The notes under the pieces: generated by a model | Told to the model about the DNA's origin: nothing | Databases searched by the model: none | Seen by the model: only the letters and a program-made list of their open reading frames with translations | In this document: piece after piece, positions 8,844 to 17,143 of the stretch | Numbering within the stretch: the stretch's first letter is position 1 | Layout of the letters: every line of letters begins with the position of its first letter | Origin: CAMLFJ01 sp035524955 | GTDB lineage: Bacteria > Methylomirabilota > Methylomirabilia > Rokubacteriales > CSP1-6 | DNA length: 64,000 bases | Direction of reading: 5' to 3' | Assembly: GCA_035524955.1 (NCBI GenBank) | Contig: DATLFG010000086.1 | Span: 1 to 64,000, forward strand | Made by a program: the position numbers and the translations under genes

Positions 8844-9248
8844 GTGGGTCGTATACGAATCTCCGTCGTCGTCGGCATCATCGCACTGGCGGGGTCCGCC
8901 GCGTTGGTGGCGGGACACTGCGCGGCCGCGGCCGCCGGGAGTCACGCCAGCCAGGGCCACCCATCGAAGGAGGGCCACGGGGGGGCGCACGACGCCGGTG
9001 AGCGCCGCGAGCTGAAACCCGAGTCCAAGTTCGTCACCGGCGACGGGGTTGTCATCGCCGTGCGTCTGGAGAAGCAACAGCTGGTCCTCGAGCACGGGGA
9101 GATCACGGGCTTCATGCCGGCGATGACGATGGGCTACAAGACCAGTCCCACCTCGCTGCTGAACACGGTCAGGCCGGGGGATAGGGTTCGGTTCACCATC
9201 GATACCGACGCGCGCGCCATCACCAAGATCGACAAGCTCGCGGACTGA
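8844..9248 (+). CDS. CusF-like periplasmic copper-binding protein
   Basis: The product is 134 residues with a signal-like N-terminus, a His-rich linker (H-A-S-Q-G-H-P-S-K-E-G-H) and a C-terminal CusF/Cu-binding OB-like domain: G-V-V-I-A-V, L-E-H-G-E-I-T-G-F, M-P-A-M-T-M-G-Y, then R-P-G-D-R-V-R-F-T-I. The M-P-A-M-T-M motif with the preceding His is the Cu(I)/Ag(I)-binding set known in CusF. GTG 8844 is chosen because AGGAGG lies just upstream; an earlier in-frame ATG at 8805 lacks this. The gene overlaps the next one by one base. Confidence 0.75.
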   Translation: MGRIRISVVVGIIALAGSAALVAGHCAAAAAGSHASQGHPSKEGHGGAHDAGERRELKPESKFVTGDGVVIAVRLEKQQLVLEHGEITGFMPAMTMGYKTSPTSLLNTVRPGDRVRFTIDTDARAITKIDKLAD

Positions 9249-9733
9249 TGCGGACGATGGACCGGGAACCCCGGCGAGGCCGCATCGCCGTCGTCGGCAC
9301 GGCGCTGTTGCTCGCGGGCTGTGCGGGCTACCAGCTGGCGCCGCTGCCTGCCGGCCACCCGGCGCATCCGGAGGCGACCCCCGCGCCCGAGAGGCCGCCC
9401 TCTCAGACGCTGGCCTACACCGGGTCCGACATCCCGTCGGTTCAGCCGGTCACGCCGGTGGCGGGAGCCCAGCATGGGGAGCAACACATACGCCTGACCA
9501 AGGAGGGCGAGGCGCAGACGGTGATCGGCGAGGGAGAGGTCGTCGCGACCGTCCCGAATGCGAGCCAGATCGTCCTCGAGCACGGCGAGATCACCGGCTT
9601 CATGGAAGCGATGACGATGGGCTATCGGATCGATCCGCCCTCGCTGCTCGCCGGATTGAAGCCCGGGGACAGGATTCGCTTCACGATCGACGTGCAGAGA
9701 CGGACGATCACCGGGATCGAGAAGCTGAGGTGA
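9248..9733 (+). CDS. CusF-domain lipoprotein
   Basis: The 161-residue protein has an N-terminal hydrophobic helix ending in L-L-L-A-G-C (lipobox, Cys25), a Pro/His-rich linker and a CusF-like domain paralogous to the gene before it (L-E-H-G-E-I-T-G-F-M-E-A-M-T-M-G-Y, K-P-G-D-R-I-R-F-T-I). The shared residues imply tandem duplication followed by conversion to a lipoprotein. It likely carries copper at the outer membrane or periplasmic face, next to the TolC-like gene that follows. Confidence 0.75.
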   Translation: MRTMDREPRRGRIAVVGTALLLAGCAGYQLAPLPAGHPAHPEATPAPERPPSQTLAYTGSDIPSVQPVTPVAGAQHGEQHIRLTKEGEAQTVIGEGEVVATVPNASQIVLEHGEITGFMEAMTMGYRIDPPSLLAGLKPGDRIRFTIDVQRRTITGIEKLR

Positions 9734-9735
9734 CC

Positions 9736-11163
9736 ATGAGCGACCGGGCGGCGGCACGAAGGGTCGGCGGGATGGGGATCCTGCTCCTCGGGCTCACGAG
9801 CTGCGCCTCGGTGGACCTCAGGGCGGGCTTCTCCGAGGTGAGCGCGGCGGTGCAGGAGCGGTCGGCGACGAGCATCGCGTGGCACGACGGTACCGAGCTG
9901 GACCGCGAGGCCGGCGAGAAGCTCCGGTCCTTGCTGCAGCGGAAGCTGACCGCCGACGACGCGGTCCAGATCACGATGCTGAACAACCGGGAGCTTCAGG
10001 CCATCTACACCGAGCTGGGTGTGGCACAGGCCGATCTGGTGCAGGCGGGGCTCTTCCGCAACCCGATCTTCGACGCGGCCGTGTTGTTTCCGCTGTCGGG
10101 AGTCCGGCCGGATCTCCAGCTCAGCGTGGTCGTCGGGTTCCTGGACGCGCTGTACGTCCCCCTCCGGAAGCGGGTGGCCGCCGCCCGGTTCGAGGAGGCC
10201 AAGCTCCGGGTGACCGGCGCCGTGCTCGACTTCGCCGGGCAGGTCCGGCGAACGTTCTACGACCATCAGGGGAACGAGCAAGGCCTCGAGCTGCGCCGAA
10301 CGGTGGTGCAGGCGCTCACCGCCTCGCTGGACGTGAGCCGGCGGCTGCACGAGGCCGGTAACATCACGGACCTCGATCTGGCGCGGGACCGCGCGCTGAC
10401 CGAAGCATCCAGGCTGGCGCTCAGATCCGCCGAGGCCACGGCGCGCCAGAGCCGGGAAGAGCTGAACGACCTGATGGGTCTGTGGGGTGAGGACACGGCG
10501 TGGGAGATCGACGGGCGCCTGCCGGATCTCCCGGCGGAGCCTCTGCAGGAGAACGGGATCGAGCGGACCGCGGTCGCCCGGAGCATCGACCTGGCGAACG
10601 CCGCGCAGCGCATCATCGGCGCGGGCCAGCAACTAGGATACGACCGGGCCACCGCGCTGATCCCGGCCATGGAGCTGGGCGTGGAAGGGGAGCGGGAGGA
10701 AGGGTGGAAGGTGGGACCGGTCCTGTCCGTTCCCATTCCCCTGTTCGATCAGGGCCAGGCCCGGGTCGGTCGGGCCGCGGCGGAGCTGCGGCGCGCTCAA
10801 CAGGAATACCACGCGCTGGCGGTGCGGATCCGGTCCACCGCGCGGGCGATCCAGGAGCGCATGCGGGGGGCGCAGGACCGCGCGCGGTACTACCGCGACA
10901 TCGTGCTGCCGTTACACGAGCGGATCGTCAACGAAGCGCAGCTGCAGTACAACGCCATGCAGATCGGCATCGTCCAGGTGCTGCGTGATCGCGAGCGACA
11001 GATCGAGACCGGCGTTGCCTACGTGGAGGCGCTAAGGGAATACTGGCTGGCCCACGCGGACCTGGCGCTCATCTCGAGTGGCCGGTTGCCGGTGGCCAGG
11101 CGACTCCGGATGGGCGCGGCGGGCGAGAAGGGGAAGGACAAGGAGGGTGTGAATGGCCACTAG
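9736..11163 (+). CDS. TolC-family outer-membrane efflux lipoprotein
   Basis: The 475-residue protein starts with a signal ending L-L-L-G-L-T-S-C, a lipobox as in CusC/OprM. It contains two long alpha-helical outer-membrane-efflux repeats: N-N-R-E-L-Q-A-I-Y-T-E-L-G-V-A-Q-A-D-L in the first half and N-A-A-Q-R-I-I-G-A-G-Q-Q-L-G-Y-D-R in the second. ATG 9736 has GAGGTGA upstream; a GTG at 9730 is an alternative. It should form the outer-membrane channel of a metal efflux route, but no RND pump or membrane-fusion protein is encoded in this window. It overlaps the oxidase gene by 11 bp. Confidence 0.8.
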   Translation: MSDRAAARRVGGMGILLLGLTSCASVDLRAGFSEVSAAVQERSATSIAWHDGTELDREAGEKLRSLLQRKLTADDAVQITMLNNRELQAIYTELGVAQADLVQAGLFRNPIFDAAVLFPLSGVRPDLQLSVVVGFLDALYVPLRKRVAAARFEEAKLRVTGAVLDFAGQVRRTFYDHQGNEQGLELRRTVVQALTASLDVSRRLHEAGNITDLDLARDRALTEASRLALRSAEATARQSREELNDLMGLWGEDTAWEIDGRLPDLPAEPLQENGIERTAVARSIDLANAAQRIIGAGQQLGYDRATALIPAMELGVEGEREEGWKVGPVLSVPIPLFDQGQARVGRAAAELRRAQQEYHALAVRIRSTARAIQERMRGAQDRARYYRDIVLPLHERIVNEAQLQYNAMQIGIVQVLRDRERQIETGVAYVEALREYWLAHADLALISSGRLPVARRLRMGAAGEKGKDKEGVNGH

Positions 11164-12541
11164 GCTCTCGCGGCGGCAATTGCTGGGCATCGGGGCTGCC
11201 TCATTTGCGGGCGGCGGCGCGTGGACGACCGAGGGCCATACGAAAGGGCATGGGGGGTCGGCATCGCCGCGGGCTCCAGGGAGTCGATCGTACTGGCAGA
11301 AGACCTATAGCGGGGGGCCGAGCGATGTCGCCCCGCTCCCGCCGGGCCTGCCCGGGGAGCACTACCAGCCGGTCGTCGTCCCGAACGGCGGCGCTCTCCC
11401 CTTCAAGGTCGTCGATGCGGCCAAGGTCTTTCACGTGATCGTCGAGGAGGTCGACCACGCGTTCGACTCCGGCCTGCGCGCCGCCTGCTGGGGGTACAAC
11501 GGCCGCGTGAACAGCACGGTGATCGAGGCGGTGGAGGGCGAACGCATCCGGATCTACGTGACGAACCGGCTGCCGATGGCCACTTCGGTCCACTGGCATG
11601 GCCTGTATCTGCCCAACGGGATGGACGGCGTGGGAGGCCTGACGCAGCCCTACATAAGACCCGGGGACACGGCCAGGTACGAGTGGACCCTACGGCAGTA
11701 CGGCACCTTCATGTTCCACTCCCATCACGACGAGATGACGCAGATGGGGATGGGGCTGATCGGCATGTTCATCGTCCACCCGCGGAATCCGGCTCCCGAG
11801 TATCGCGTGGACCGCGACTTCTCGCTCATGATCAGCGAGTGGTCGGTGAAGGCGGGAACCGCGCGCCCGAATCCCCTGGAGATGAATGACTTCAATGTCC
11901 TGACCATCAACGGGAAGGTGTTTCCGTCCACGGCGCCGCTGGTGTGCAAGACCGGAGACAAGGTCAGGCTTCGGCTGGGTAATCTCGGCGCCACGGACCA
12001 CCACCCGATGCACATTCACGGACATCACTTCCGCGTGACCGCGACCGACGGCGAAGATATTCCGCTGTCGGCCCAGTGGCCGGAGACGACCGTGCTGGTC
12101 GCGGTGGGGCAGACCCGCACCCTGGAGCTCATCACCGACGCCCCCGGCGATTGGGCATTTCACTGCCACATGACCCACCACGTCATGAACCAGATGGGAC
12201 ATGAGTTCCCGAACATGGTGGGCGTGAAGCCAGGGGATCTGGACGAGAAGATCCGGCCGCTGCTCCCGGCGTACATGACCCATGGGCAGACCGGAATGGA
12301 CATGGGCAAGATGGCCGAGGTCATGCCCTACCCGCGGAACACGATCTCGATGAAGGGCGCCACCGGGCCGTTCGGCGACTACATCTCGATGGGGGGCCTG
12401 TTCACGCTGATCAAGGTTCGGGACCGCCTGGAGGGCTATGACCAGGATCCGGGATGGTATCCGCATCCTCCCGGGACCGTCGCGCTCAAGGCGACCGATG
12501 CGGAGCTGGCACGGGACGGGATCGAGGTGAAGGCACTGTGA
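11153..12541 (+). CDS. Tat-exported multicopper oxidase
   Basis: The 462-residue protein opens with a Tat-like signal (S-R-R-Q-L-L-G-I-G-A-A). All four copper-ligand motifs are present: H-W-H-G (about residue 147), H-S-H-H (about 190), H-P-M-H-I-H-G-H-H-F (about 283) and H-C-H-M-T-H-H-V-M-N-Q-M (about 340, with the type-1 Cys and a Met as likely axial ligand). Family members oxidise Cu(I), phenols or other reductants with O2 in the periplasm. With CusF proteins and a TolC on the same transcript, periplasmic copper detoxification is the best inference. The C-terminal 100 residues are Met- and Pro-rich. Confidence 0.85.
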   Translation: MATRLSRRQLLGIGAASFAGGGAWTTEGHTKGHGGSASPRAPGSRSYWQKTYSGGPSDVAPLPPGLPGEHYQPVVVPNGGALPFKVVDAAKVFHVIVEEVDHAFDSGLRAACWGYNGRVNSTVIEAVEGERIRIYVTNRLPMATSVHWHGLYLPNGMDGVGGLTQPYIRPGDTARYEWTLRQYGTFMFHSHHDEMTQMGMGLIGMFIVHPRNPAPEYRVDRDFSLMISEWSVKAGTARPNPLEMNDFNVLTINGKVFPSTAPLVCKTGDKVRLRLGNLGATDHHPMHIHGHHFRVTATDGEDIPLSAQWPETTVLVAVGQTRTLELITDAPGDWAFHCHMTHHVMNQMGHEFPNMVGVKPGDLDEKIRPLLPAYMTHGQTGMDMGKMAEVMPYPRNTISMKGATGPFGDYISMGGLFTLIKVRDRLEGYDQDPGWYPHPPGTVALKATDAELARDGIEVKAL

Positions 12542-12743
12542 CGGGAGCCCCCGCCGTCCGGTCCGCGGCGGGGCACGCCCGCCACACAGTGGGGCTGGTC
12601 GGCCTCACCGACTGCGCCCGGGCCGGTGTCGATCGCTCGGGTAGGGCCGCTGGAAGGAGCGTCGATTCATGTGCTTGCACCTCGCTCGGCGTTGAATGTG
12701 CCGGTGGCAAGGCGAATGCACGATCTGGCTCGTGGACAGAATC

Positions 12744-13025
12744 ATGAGATCTCAACTCGTCGCGGGATGGCCCGGACGGATCGGCGCGGTCGGATTGATC
12801 CTTCTGACCCTCGGGATCGGCCTTTGCCTGTTCGACGGGGACGAATTCGGCCCGGCCGGCCACGGGTCGGCTCTGGATGTGTGTAACGGACTTGCGCTGT
12901 TCTCGCTTGCCACCATGCTCGTGGGTCCTGCCGCGCTCGGGCGAATCTCTCCGCACCCGGCCGCGCACGTCCACGTCCCCTCGATCCGGCGACTCGACCC
13001 ACCTCCGTGCGCTCTCTTCCTGTAG
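12744..13025 (+). CDS. Small hypothetical membrane protein
   Basis: The 93-residue ORF has one clear hydrophobic segment (I-G-A-V-G-L-I-L-L-T-L-G-I-G-L-C-L) and a second (G-L-A-L-F-S-L-A-T-M-L-V-G-P). Its C-terminus is His/Pro-rich (S-P-H-P-A-A-H-V-H-V-P). No strong ribosome-binding site is seen, and an in-frame start exists at 12,696. The 200 bp before it (12,542-12,743) hold nothing I can support. The family is unknown; it is kept because it fits the run of small envelope genes in this cluster. Confidence 0.45.
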   Translation: MRSQLVAGWPGRIGAVGLILLTLGIGLCLFDGDEFGPAGHGSALDVCNGLALFSLATMLVGPAALGRISPHPAAHVHVPSIRRLDPPPCALFL

Positions 13026-13171
13026 TCGATCTACCCGGCCGTCTGTCCGAGTGGAAGCGTTCGACGGGTGGAGCCGTCCGTCCACCCGGAGGAGCGAGCC
13101 TCGTGGCTCGGCGGCCTCGGGATGGTCATCAGCACTGATCGGGCTGCGGGAAGGCCAAGGAGGGAAAGGCG

Positions 13172-13432
13172 ATGGCTCCGCTCAACTGGAAGGTCATGAC
13201 GTGGTCACTGGGACTCTTCACTGCCGTGACGTTCATCGTGTGTGTGGTGTACGGACTGGTGATGCCCAAGGCTCTTCACATGACACAATTCCTCGAGATG
13301 ACGCTGCCGGGGTTCCGGTGGCTGACCGTCGGGAGCTTCATTCTGGGACTGGTCGAGACGTTCCTGTACGGCGCGTACGCCGGGCTCGTGTTCACGGGAA
13401 TCCACAACTTCGTTCAGCGCCGCTGCGCGTGA
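13172..13432 (+). CDS. DUF5676-type small membrane protein
   Basis: The 86-residue protein has two transmembrane helices. Its pattern is F-T-A-V-T-F-I-V-C-V-V-Y-G, then L-P-G-F-R-W-L-T-V-G-S-F-I-L-G-L-V-E-T-F-L-Y-G-A-Y-A-G-L-V-F, which matches the DUF5676 family as I know it. The start has GGGAAAGGCG upstream. DUF5676 proteins commonly sit beside copper resistance genes, as here, but have no assigned role. Confidence 0.7.
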   Translation: MAPLNWKVMTWSLGLFTAVTFIVCVVYGLVMPKALHMTQFLEMTLPGFRWLTVGSFILGLVETFLYGAYAGLVFTGIHNFVQRRCA

Positions 13433-13451
13433 CGAGAGAAGGAGGCCGACG

Positions 13452-13871
13452 ATGAGACGTCTTCTTCGGACGGGCGTGGCGCTCGCGGTGGTGAGTCTCC
13501 TGGCGCCGGAGCTATCGGCCGCACAGGGGGGCCTGAGCAAGCGGGACGGTCAGGGGCCGGTCGCGGTCACCGTCACGTTGGTCGAGGCCCCCGCGGCCGG
13601 CGGCCCGGTCAGGATCAAGGTGTCGCTGGAGACGCACTCCGTGGCCCTGGACGGGATCAAGTTCGAAGACGTGGTGGCCATGGGCGGGCCGGATGGAACC
13701 ACCATCGCACCGACCGCCGTCGAGCAGGCCGAGGGCGCGGGTCATCACCGAGAGGCCGTCCTGGCCTTTCCTCCGCTCCCGGCCGGCGCCCGGGAAGTGC
13801 GGATCGCAGTCCGGAACGTGGGCGGCGTGGGAGAGCGCAGCTTCGCGTGGGATCTGTCGGCCGGGCGATGA
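13452..13871 (+). CDS. Secreted hypothetical protein
   Basis: The 139-residue protein has a typical Sec signal ending P-E-L-S-A-A-Q. The mature region is a predicted beta-sandwich: alternating strands such as V-A-V-T-V-T-L-V-E-A and V-R-I-K-V-S-L-E-T-H-S-V, ending in R-S-F-A-W-D-L. It resembles small periplasmic domains that accompany metal transporters, but I do not recognise a family. A GAGAAGGAGG sequence precedes the ATG. Confidence 0.55.
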   Translation: MRRLLRTGVALAVVSLLAPELSAAQGGLSKRDGQGPVAVTVTLVEAPAAGGPVRIKVSLETHSVALDGIKFEDVVAMGGPDGTTIAPTAVEQAEGAGHHREAVLAFPPLPAGAREVRIAVRNVGGVGERSFAWDLSAGR

Positions 13872-13934
13872 CCGAGAGCGTGCGTCGGGTGGGAATCCGG
13901 CGAAGGACGGCACGGCCTGAGAGGGGGGAATGAC

Positions 13935-14252
13935 ATGACGCGAGCGTGGTGGGCATTGCTGGGGCTTCTCCCGTGGCTGGGGCCGTCGGTCGCCGCGGGC
14001 CAGGGGCGTTCGTCCGAGTGGGGGTGGGGCATGCACCCGATGTGGGGTGTATGGGGGATCGGAATGATGCTGATGATGGTGGTGTTCTGGGGCCTGGTGA
14101 TCGTCGGCGTCGTGCTGGCGATCCGGTGGTTGGCGAGTCAAGGTAAGGAGCCGCGTGGGACGGACGCCGCGCTCGACATCCTCCGGCAGCGCTACGCGCG
14201 CGGCGAGATCAACAAGGAAGAGTTCGAGACGAGGAAGCGAGACCTCACCTGA
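13935..14252 (+). CDS. SHOCT-domain membrane protein
   Basis: The 105-residue protein has a signal-like N-terminus, a Trp/Met/Gly-rich stretch (W-G-W-G-M-H-P-M-W-G), one transmembrane helix and a C-terminal SHOCT motif (A-L-D-I-L-R-Q-R-Y-A-R-G-E-I-N-K-E-E-F). SHOCT is a short helical module thought to mediate oligomerisation. The gene is 25 bp before the Met-rich protein, suggesting co-transcription. Confidence 0.75.
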   Translation: MTRAWWALLGLLPWLGPSVAAGQGRSSEWGWGMHPMWGVWGIGMMLMMVVFWGLVIVGVVLAIRWLASQGKEPRGTDAALDILRQRYARGEINKEEFETRKRDLT

Positions 14253-14277
14253 GCAGAGCGAAAAGGAGAAAAAGACC

Positions 14278-14715
14278 ATGAACGTACGGAGAACACTGAT
14301 CGGAGCGATCATCGCGGGCATGATTCTGGTGCCGATGGCGGGGTCTGCGCAGACGGGGCCCGGGCGGGGGATGGGCGGCCCGGGTATGCGCGGAGGCGGG
14401 CCGGGGCACGGGCCCATGATGCAAGCGCAGGGGATGATGCAGCAGATGCAGGGAATGATGGAGCAGATGGCCGAGATGATGAAGGGCGGCACGATGTCTC
14501 CGGAGCAGCAGAAGCGGATGGGCGAGATGATGGGCCAGATGGGCGAGATGATGGGCGGGATGCACGGAGTGATGGGCGGCATGGGCGCGACGCCCCGAGG
14601 TCCCGAGATGATGGGGCAGATGTCGCAGATGATGCGGCACATGGCCGAGATGCAGAAGCACATGTCGGAGATGATGAGCGCGCCGCGCGCGGGCGGTCCG
14701 CAGGACAAGAAGTAG
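14278..14715 (+). CDS. Met-rich secreted protein, probable copper binder
   Basis: The 145-residue protein has a Sec signal ending A-G-S-A-Q. The rest is dominated by M-x-x-M and M-M pairs with Gln and Glu, about 35 Met in total (G-M-M-Q-Q-M-Q-G-M-M, E-M-M-G-Q-M-G-E-M-M-G). Met clusters of this kind bind Cu(I)/Ag(I), as known for CusF, PcoE and CopK-like carriers. AAAAGGAGAAAAAG precedes the ATG. It closes the envelope part of the copper cluster. Confidence 0.7.
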   Translation: MNVRRTLIGAIIAGMILVPMAGSAQTGPGRGMGGPGMRGGGPGHGPMMQAQGMMQQMQGMMEQMAEMMKGGTMSPEQQKRMGEMMGQMGEMMGGMHGVMGGMGATPRGPEMMGQMSQMMRHMAEMQKHMSEMMSAPRAGGPQDKK

Positions 14716-14770
14716 GCGGCCGGCGTGACACCGCGACGGCGTAATCGTGGACCTGGGCGAGGAGGGTCGA

Positions 14771-17143
14771 ATGGGTAACGTGCGGTCCGGGGACGAGCTG
14801 CGGAGGATGGATGCGTACTGGCGGGCCGCGAACTATCTCTCGGTCGGACAGATCTATCTTGTCGACAACCCGCTGCTCCGGCAACCCCTCGCCCCCGAAC
14901 ACGTGAAGACGAGGCTGCTCGGCCACTGGGGCACGACCCCGGGCCTGAACTTCATCTACGTTCATCTGAACCGAGCGATCAGGAAGTATGACCTCGACAT
15001 GATCTACGTATGTGGACCCGGCCACGGGGGGCCGGCGATGGTCGCCAACACCTACCTGGAAGGCACCTATACCGAGCTCTACCCGAGCGTGTCGCAGGAC
15101 GCCGAGGGGATGCGGCGCCTCTTCAGGCAGTTCTCGTTCCCGGGAGGGATCCCGAGCCACGCCGCCCCGGAGACACCGGGGTCGATCCACGAAGGGGGCG
15201 AGCTCGGCTACTCGGTGGCCCACGCCTACGGGGCCGCGTTCGACAATCCGGATCTGGTCGTCGCGTGTGTGGTCGGGGACGGGGAGGCGGAGACGGGGGC
15301 GCTCGCGACGGCGTGGCACTCGAACAAGTTCCTCAATCCCGCCCGGGACGGCGCGGTGCTGCCGTTCCTGCATCTGAACGGCTACAAGATCGCGAGCCCC
15401 ACCGTCCTGGCCCGACTCGACCGCCGGGAGCTCGAGAGTCTTCTCGTCGGCTACGGCCATGAGCCGCACTTCGTCGAGGGTTCCGACCCCGAGCGCATCC
15501 ACGAGCAGATGGCCGCCACCCTGGACACCGTGATCGAGCGGATCCGCGCCATCCAGCAGGAGGCGCGGGCCGGCGGGTCGCCGGGACGGCCGCGCTGGCC
15601 GCTGATCGTGCTGCGAACACCCAAGGGCTGGACCGGCCCGAAGGAGATCGACGGCAAGAAGACGGAGGGCTCCTGGCGCTCGCACCAGGTGCCGCTCGCC
15701 GAGGTGGCGACGAACGGGGCGCACCTCAGGCTGCTCGAGCAGTGGATGGAGAGCTACCGGCCCGCGGAGCTGTTCGACGAGTCGGGTCGCCTCCGGCGCG
15801 AGCTCGCCGAGCTCGCGCCCACGAGCACGCGTCGCATGGGCGCGAACCCACACGCCAACGGTGGGGTCCGGCTCAAGGACTTGAGGGTGCCGGACTTCCG
15901 CGACTATGCCGTCGACGTCGCGAAGCCCGGCGTGGAGTTCGCCGAGGCCACCCGGGTGCTCGGCGGCCTGCTGCGCGATGTCATGCGGGTCAACGAGGAT
16001 CAGCGGAACTTCCGCGTCTTTGGGCCCGACGAGACCGCGTCGAACCGGCTCGGCGCGCTGTTCGAGGTGACCGACCGGGCGTGGGTGGCCGAGCGGCGGC
16101 CGGAGGACGAGTCGCTCGGCCCGGACGGCCGGGTCATGGAGATCCTGAGCGAGCACACCTGCCAGGGCTGGCTGGAGGGGTACCTTCTCACCGGCCGCCA
16201 CGGCCTGTTCTCGTGCTACGAGGCGTTCATCCACATCGTGGACTCGATGTTCAACCAGCACGCGAAGTGGCTGAAGGTGTGCAACGGTATTCCCTGGCGC
16301 GCCTCGATCGCCTCCCTCAACTACCTGCTGACCTCGCACGTCTGGCGCCAGGACCACAACGGGTTCTCTCACCAGGACCCCGGCTTCATCGACCATGTGG
16401 TCAACAAGAAGGCCGACGTGATCCGCGTCTACCTGCCGCCGGATGCGAACACGCTGCTGTCCGTGGCCGACCACTGCCTGCGGAGCCGCGACTACGTCAA
16501 CGTGATCGTGGCCGGCAAGCAGCCCGGGCTCCAGTACCTGGACATGGACGCCGCCATCAAGCACTGCGCGGCGGGCATCGGCATCTGGGCGTGGGCGAGC
16601 AACGATCGGGGAGGCGAGCCCGACGTGGTGATGGCCTGCGCGGGCGACGTGCCGACGCTCGAGACGCTGGCGGCCGTCTCGCTGCTGCGCCGGGAGCTCC
16701 CGGCCCTCAAGGTGCGGGTCGTCAACGTCGTCAACCTCATGAAGCTCCAGCCCCCGACCGAGCATCCGCATGGGCTCTCCGATCGGGAGTTCGACTCCCT
16801 GTTCACGACGGACAAGCCGATCATCTTTGCGTTCCATGGGTATCCGTGGCTGATCCACCGGCTGACCTACCGGCGGACCAACCACCGGAACCTCCACGTC
16901 CGCGGCTACAAGGAGGAGGGCACGACGACGACGCCGTTCGACATGGTGGTGCGGAACGATCTCGATCGCTTCCACCTGGCCGCCGACGTGATCGACCGCG
17001 TGCCGGGGCAGGCGGTAGTCGCGGCCTACACGAAACAGGCCCTGCGCGACAAGCTGGTCGAGCACCGCCAGTACATCGAGCGTTACGGCGAGGACATGCC
17101 CGAGATCCGGGAGTGGACGTGGGACGCCGGAGGAGCGGCGTGA
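14771..17143 (+). CDS. xfp: Phosphoketolase (xylulose-5-P/fructose-6-P)
   Basis: The 790-residue enzyme is a cytosolic ThDP-dependent phosphoketolase cleaving xylulose 5-phosphate and/or fructose 6-phosphate to acetyl phosphate. Signatures seen: C-G-P-G-H-G-G-P-A near residue 82, E-G-G-E-L-G-Y-S-V near 142, ThDP site V-V-G-D-G-E-A-E-T-G near 170, and T-C-Q-G-W-L-E-G-Y near 465. Length is usual for the family. ATG 14771 has GGAGG upstream; an upstream GTG at 14,747 is less likely. No acetate kinase or phosphotransacetylase is next to it. It overlaps the copper ATPase gene by four bases. Confidence 0.9.
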   Translation: MGNVRSGDELRRMDAYWRAANYLSVGQIYLVDNPLLRQPLAPEHVKTRLLGHWGTTPGLNFIYVHLNRAIRKYDLDMIYVCGPGHGGPAMVANTYLEGTYTELYPSVSQDAEGMRRLFRQFSFPGGIPSHAAPETPGSIHEGGELGYSVAHAYGAAFDNPDLVVACVVGDGEAETGALATAWHSNKFLNPARDGAVLPFLHLNGYKIASPTVLARLDRRELESLLVGYGHEPHFVEGSDPERIHEQMAATLDTVIERIRAIQQEARAGGSPGRPRWPLIVLRTPKGWTGPKEIDGKKTEGSWRSHQVPLAEVATNGAHLRLLEQWMESYRPAELFDESGRLRRELAELAPTSTRRMGANPHANGGVRLKDLRVPDFRDYAVDVAKPGVEFAEATRVLGGLLRDVMRVNEDQRNFRVFGPDETASNRLGALFEVTDRAWVAERRPEDESLGPDGRVMEILSEHTCQGWLEGYLLTGRHGLFSCYEAFIHIVDSMFNQHAKWLKVCNGIPWRASIASLNYLLTSHVWRQDHNGFSHQDPGFIDHVVNKKADVIRVYLPPDANTLLSVADHCLRSRDYVNVIVAGKQPGLQYLDMDAAIKHCAAGIGIWAWASNDRGGEPDVVMACAGDVPTLETLAAVSLLRRELPALKVRVVNVVNLMKLQPPTEHPHGLSDREFDSLFTTDKPIIFAFHGYPWLIHRLTYRRTNHRNLHVRGYKEEGTTTTPFDMVVRNDLDRFHLAADVIDRVPGQAVVAAYTKQALRDKLVEHRQYIERYGEDMPEIREWTWDAGGAA

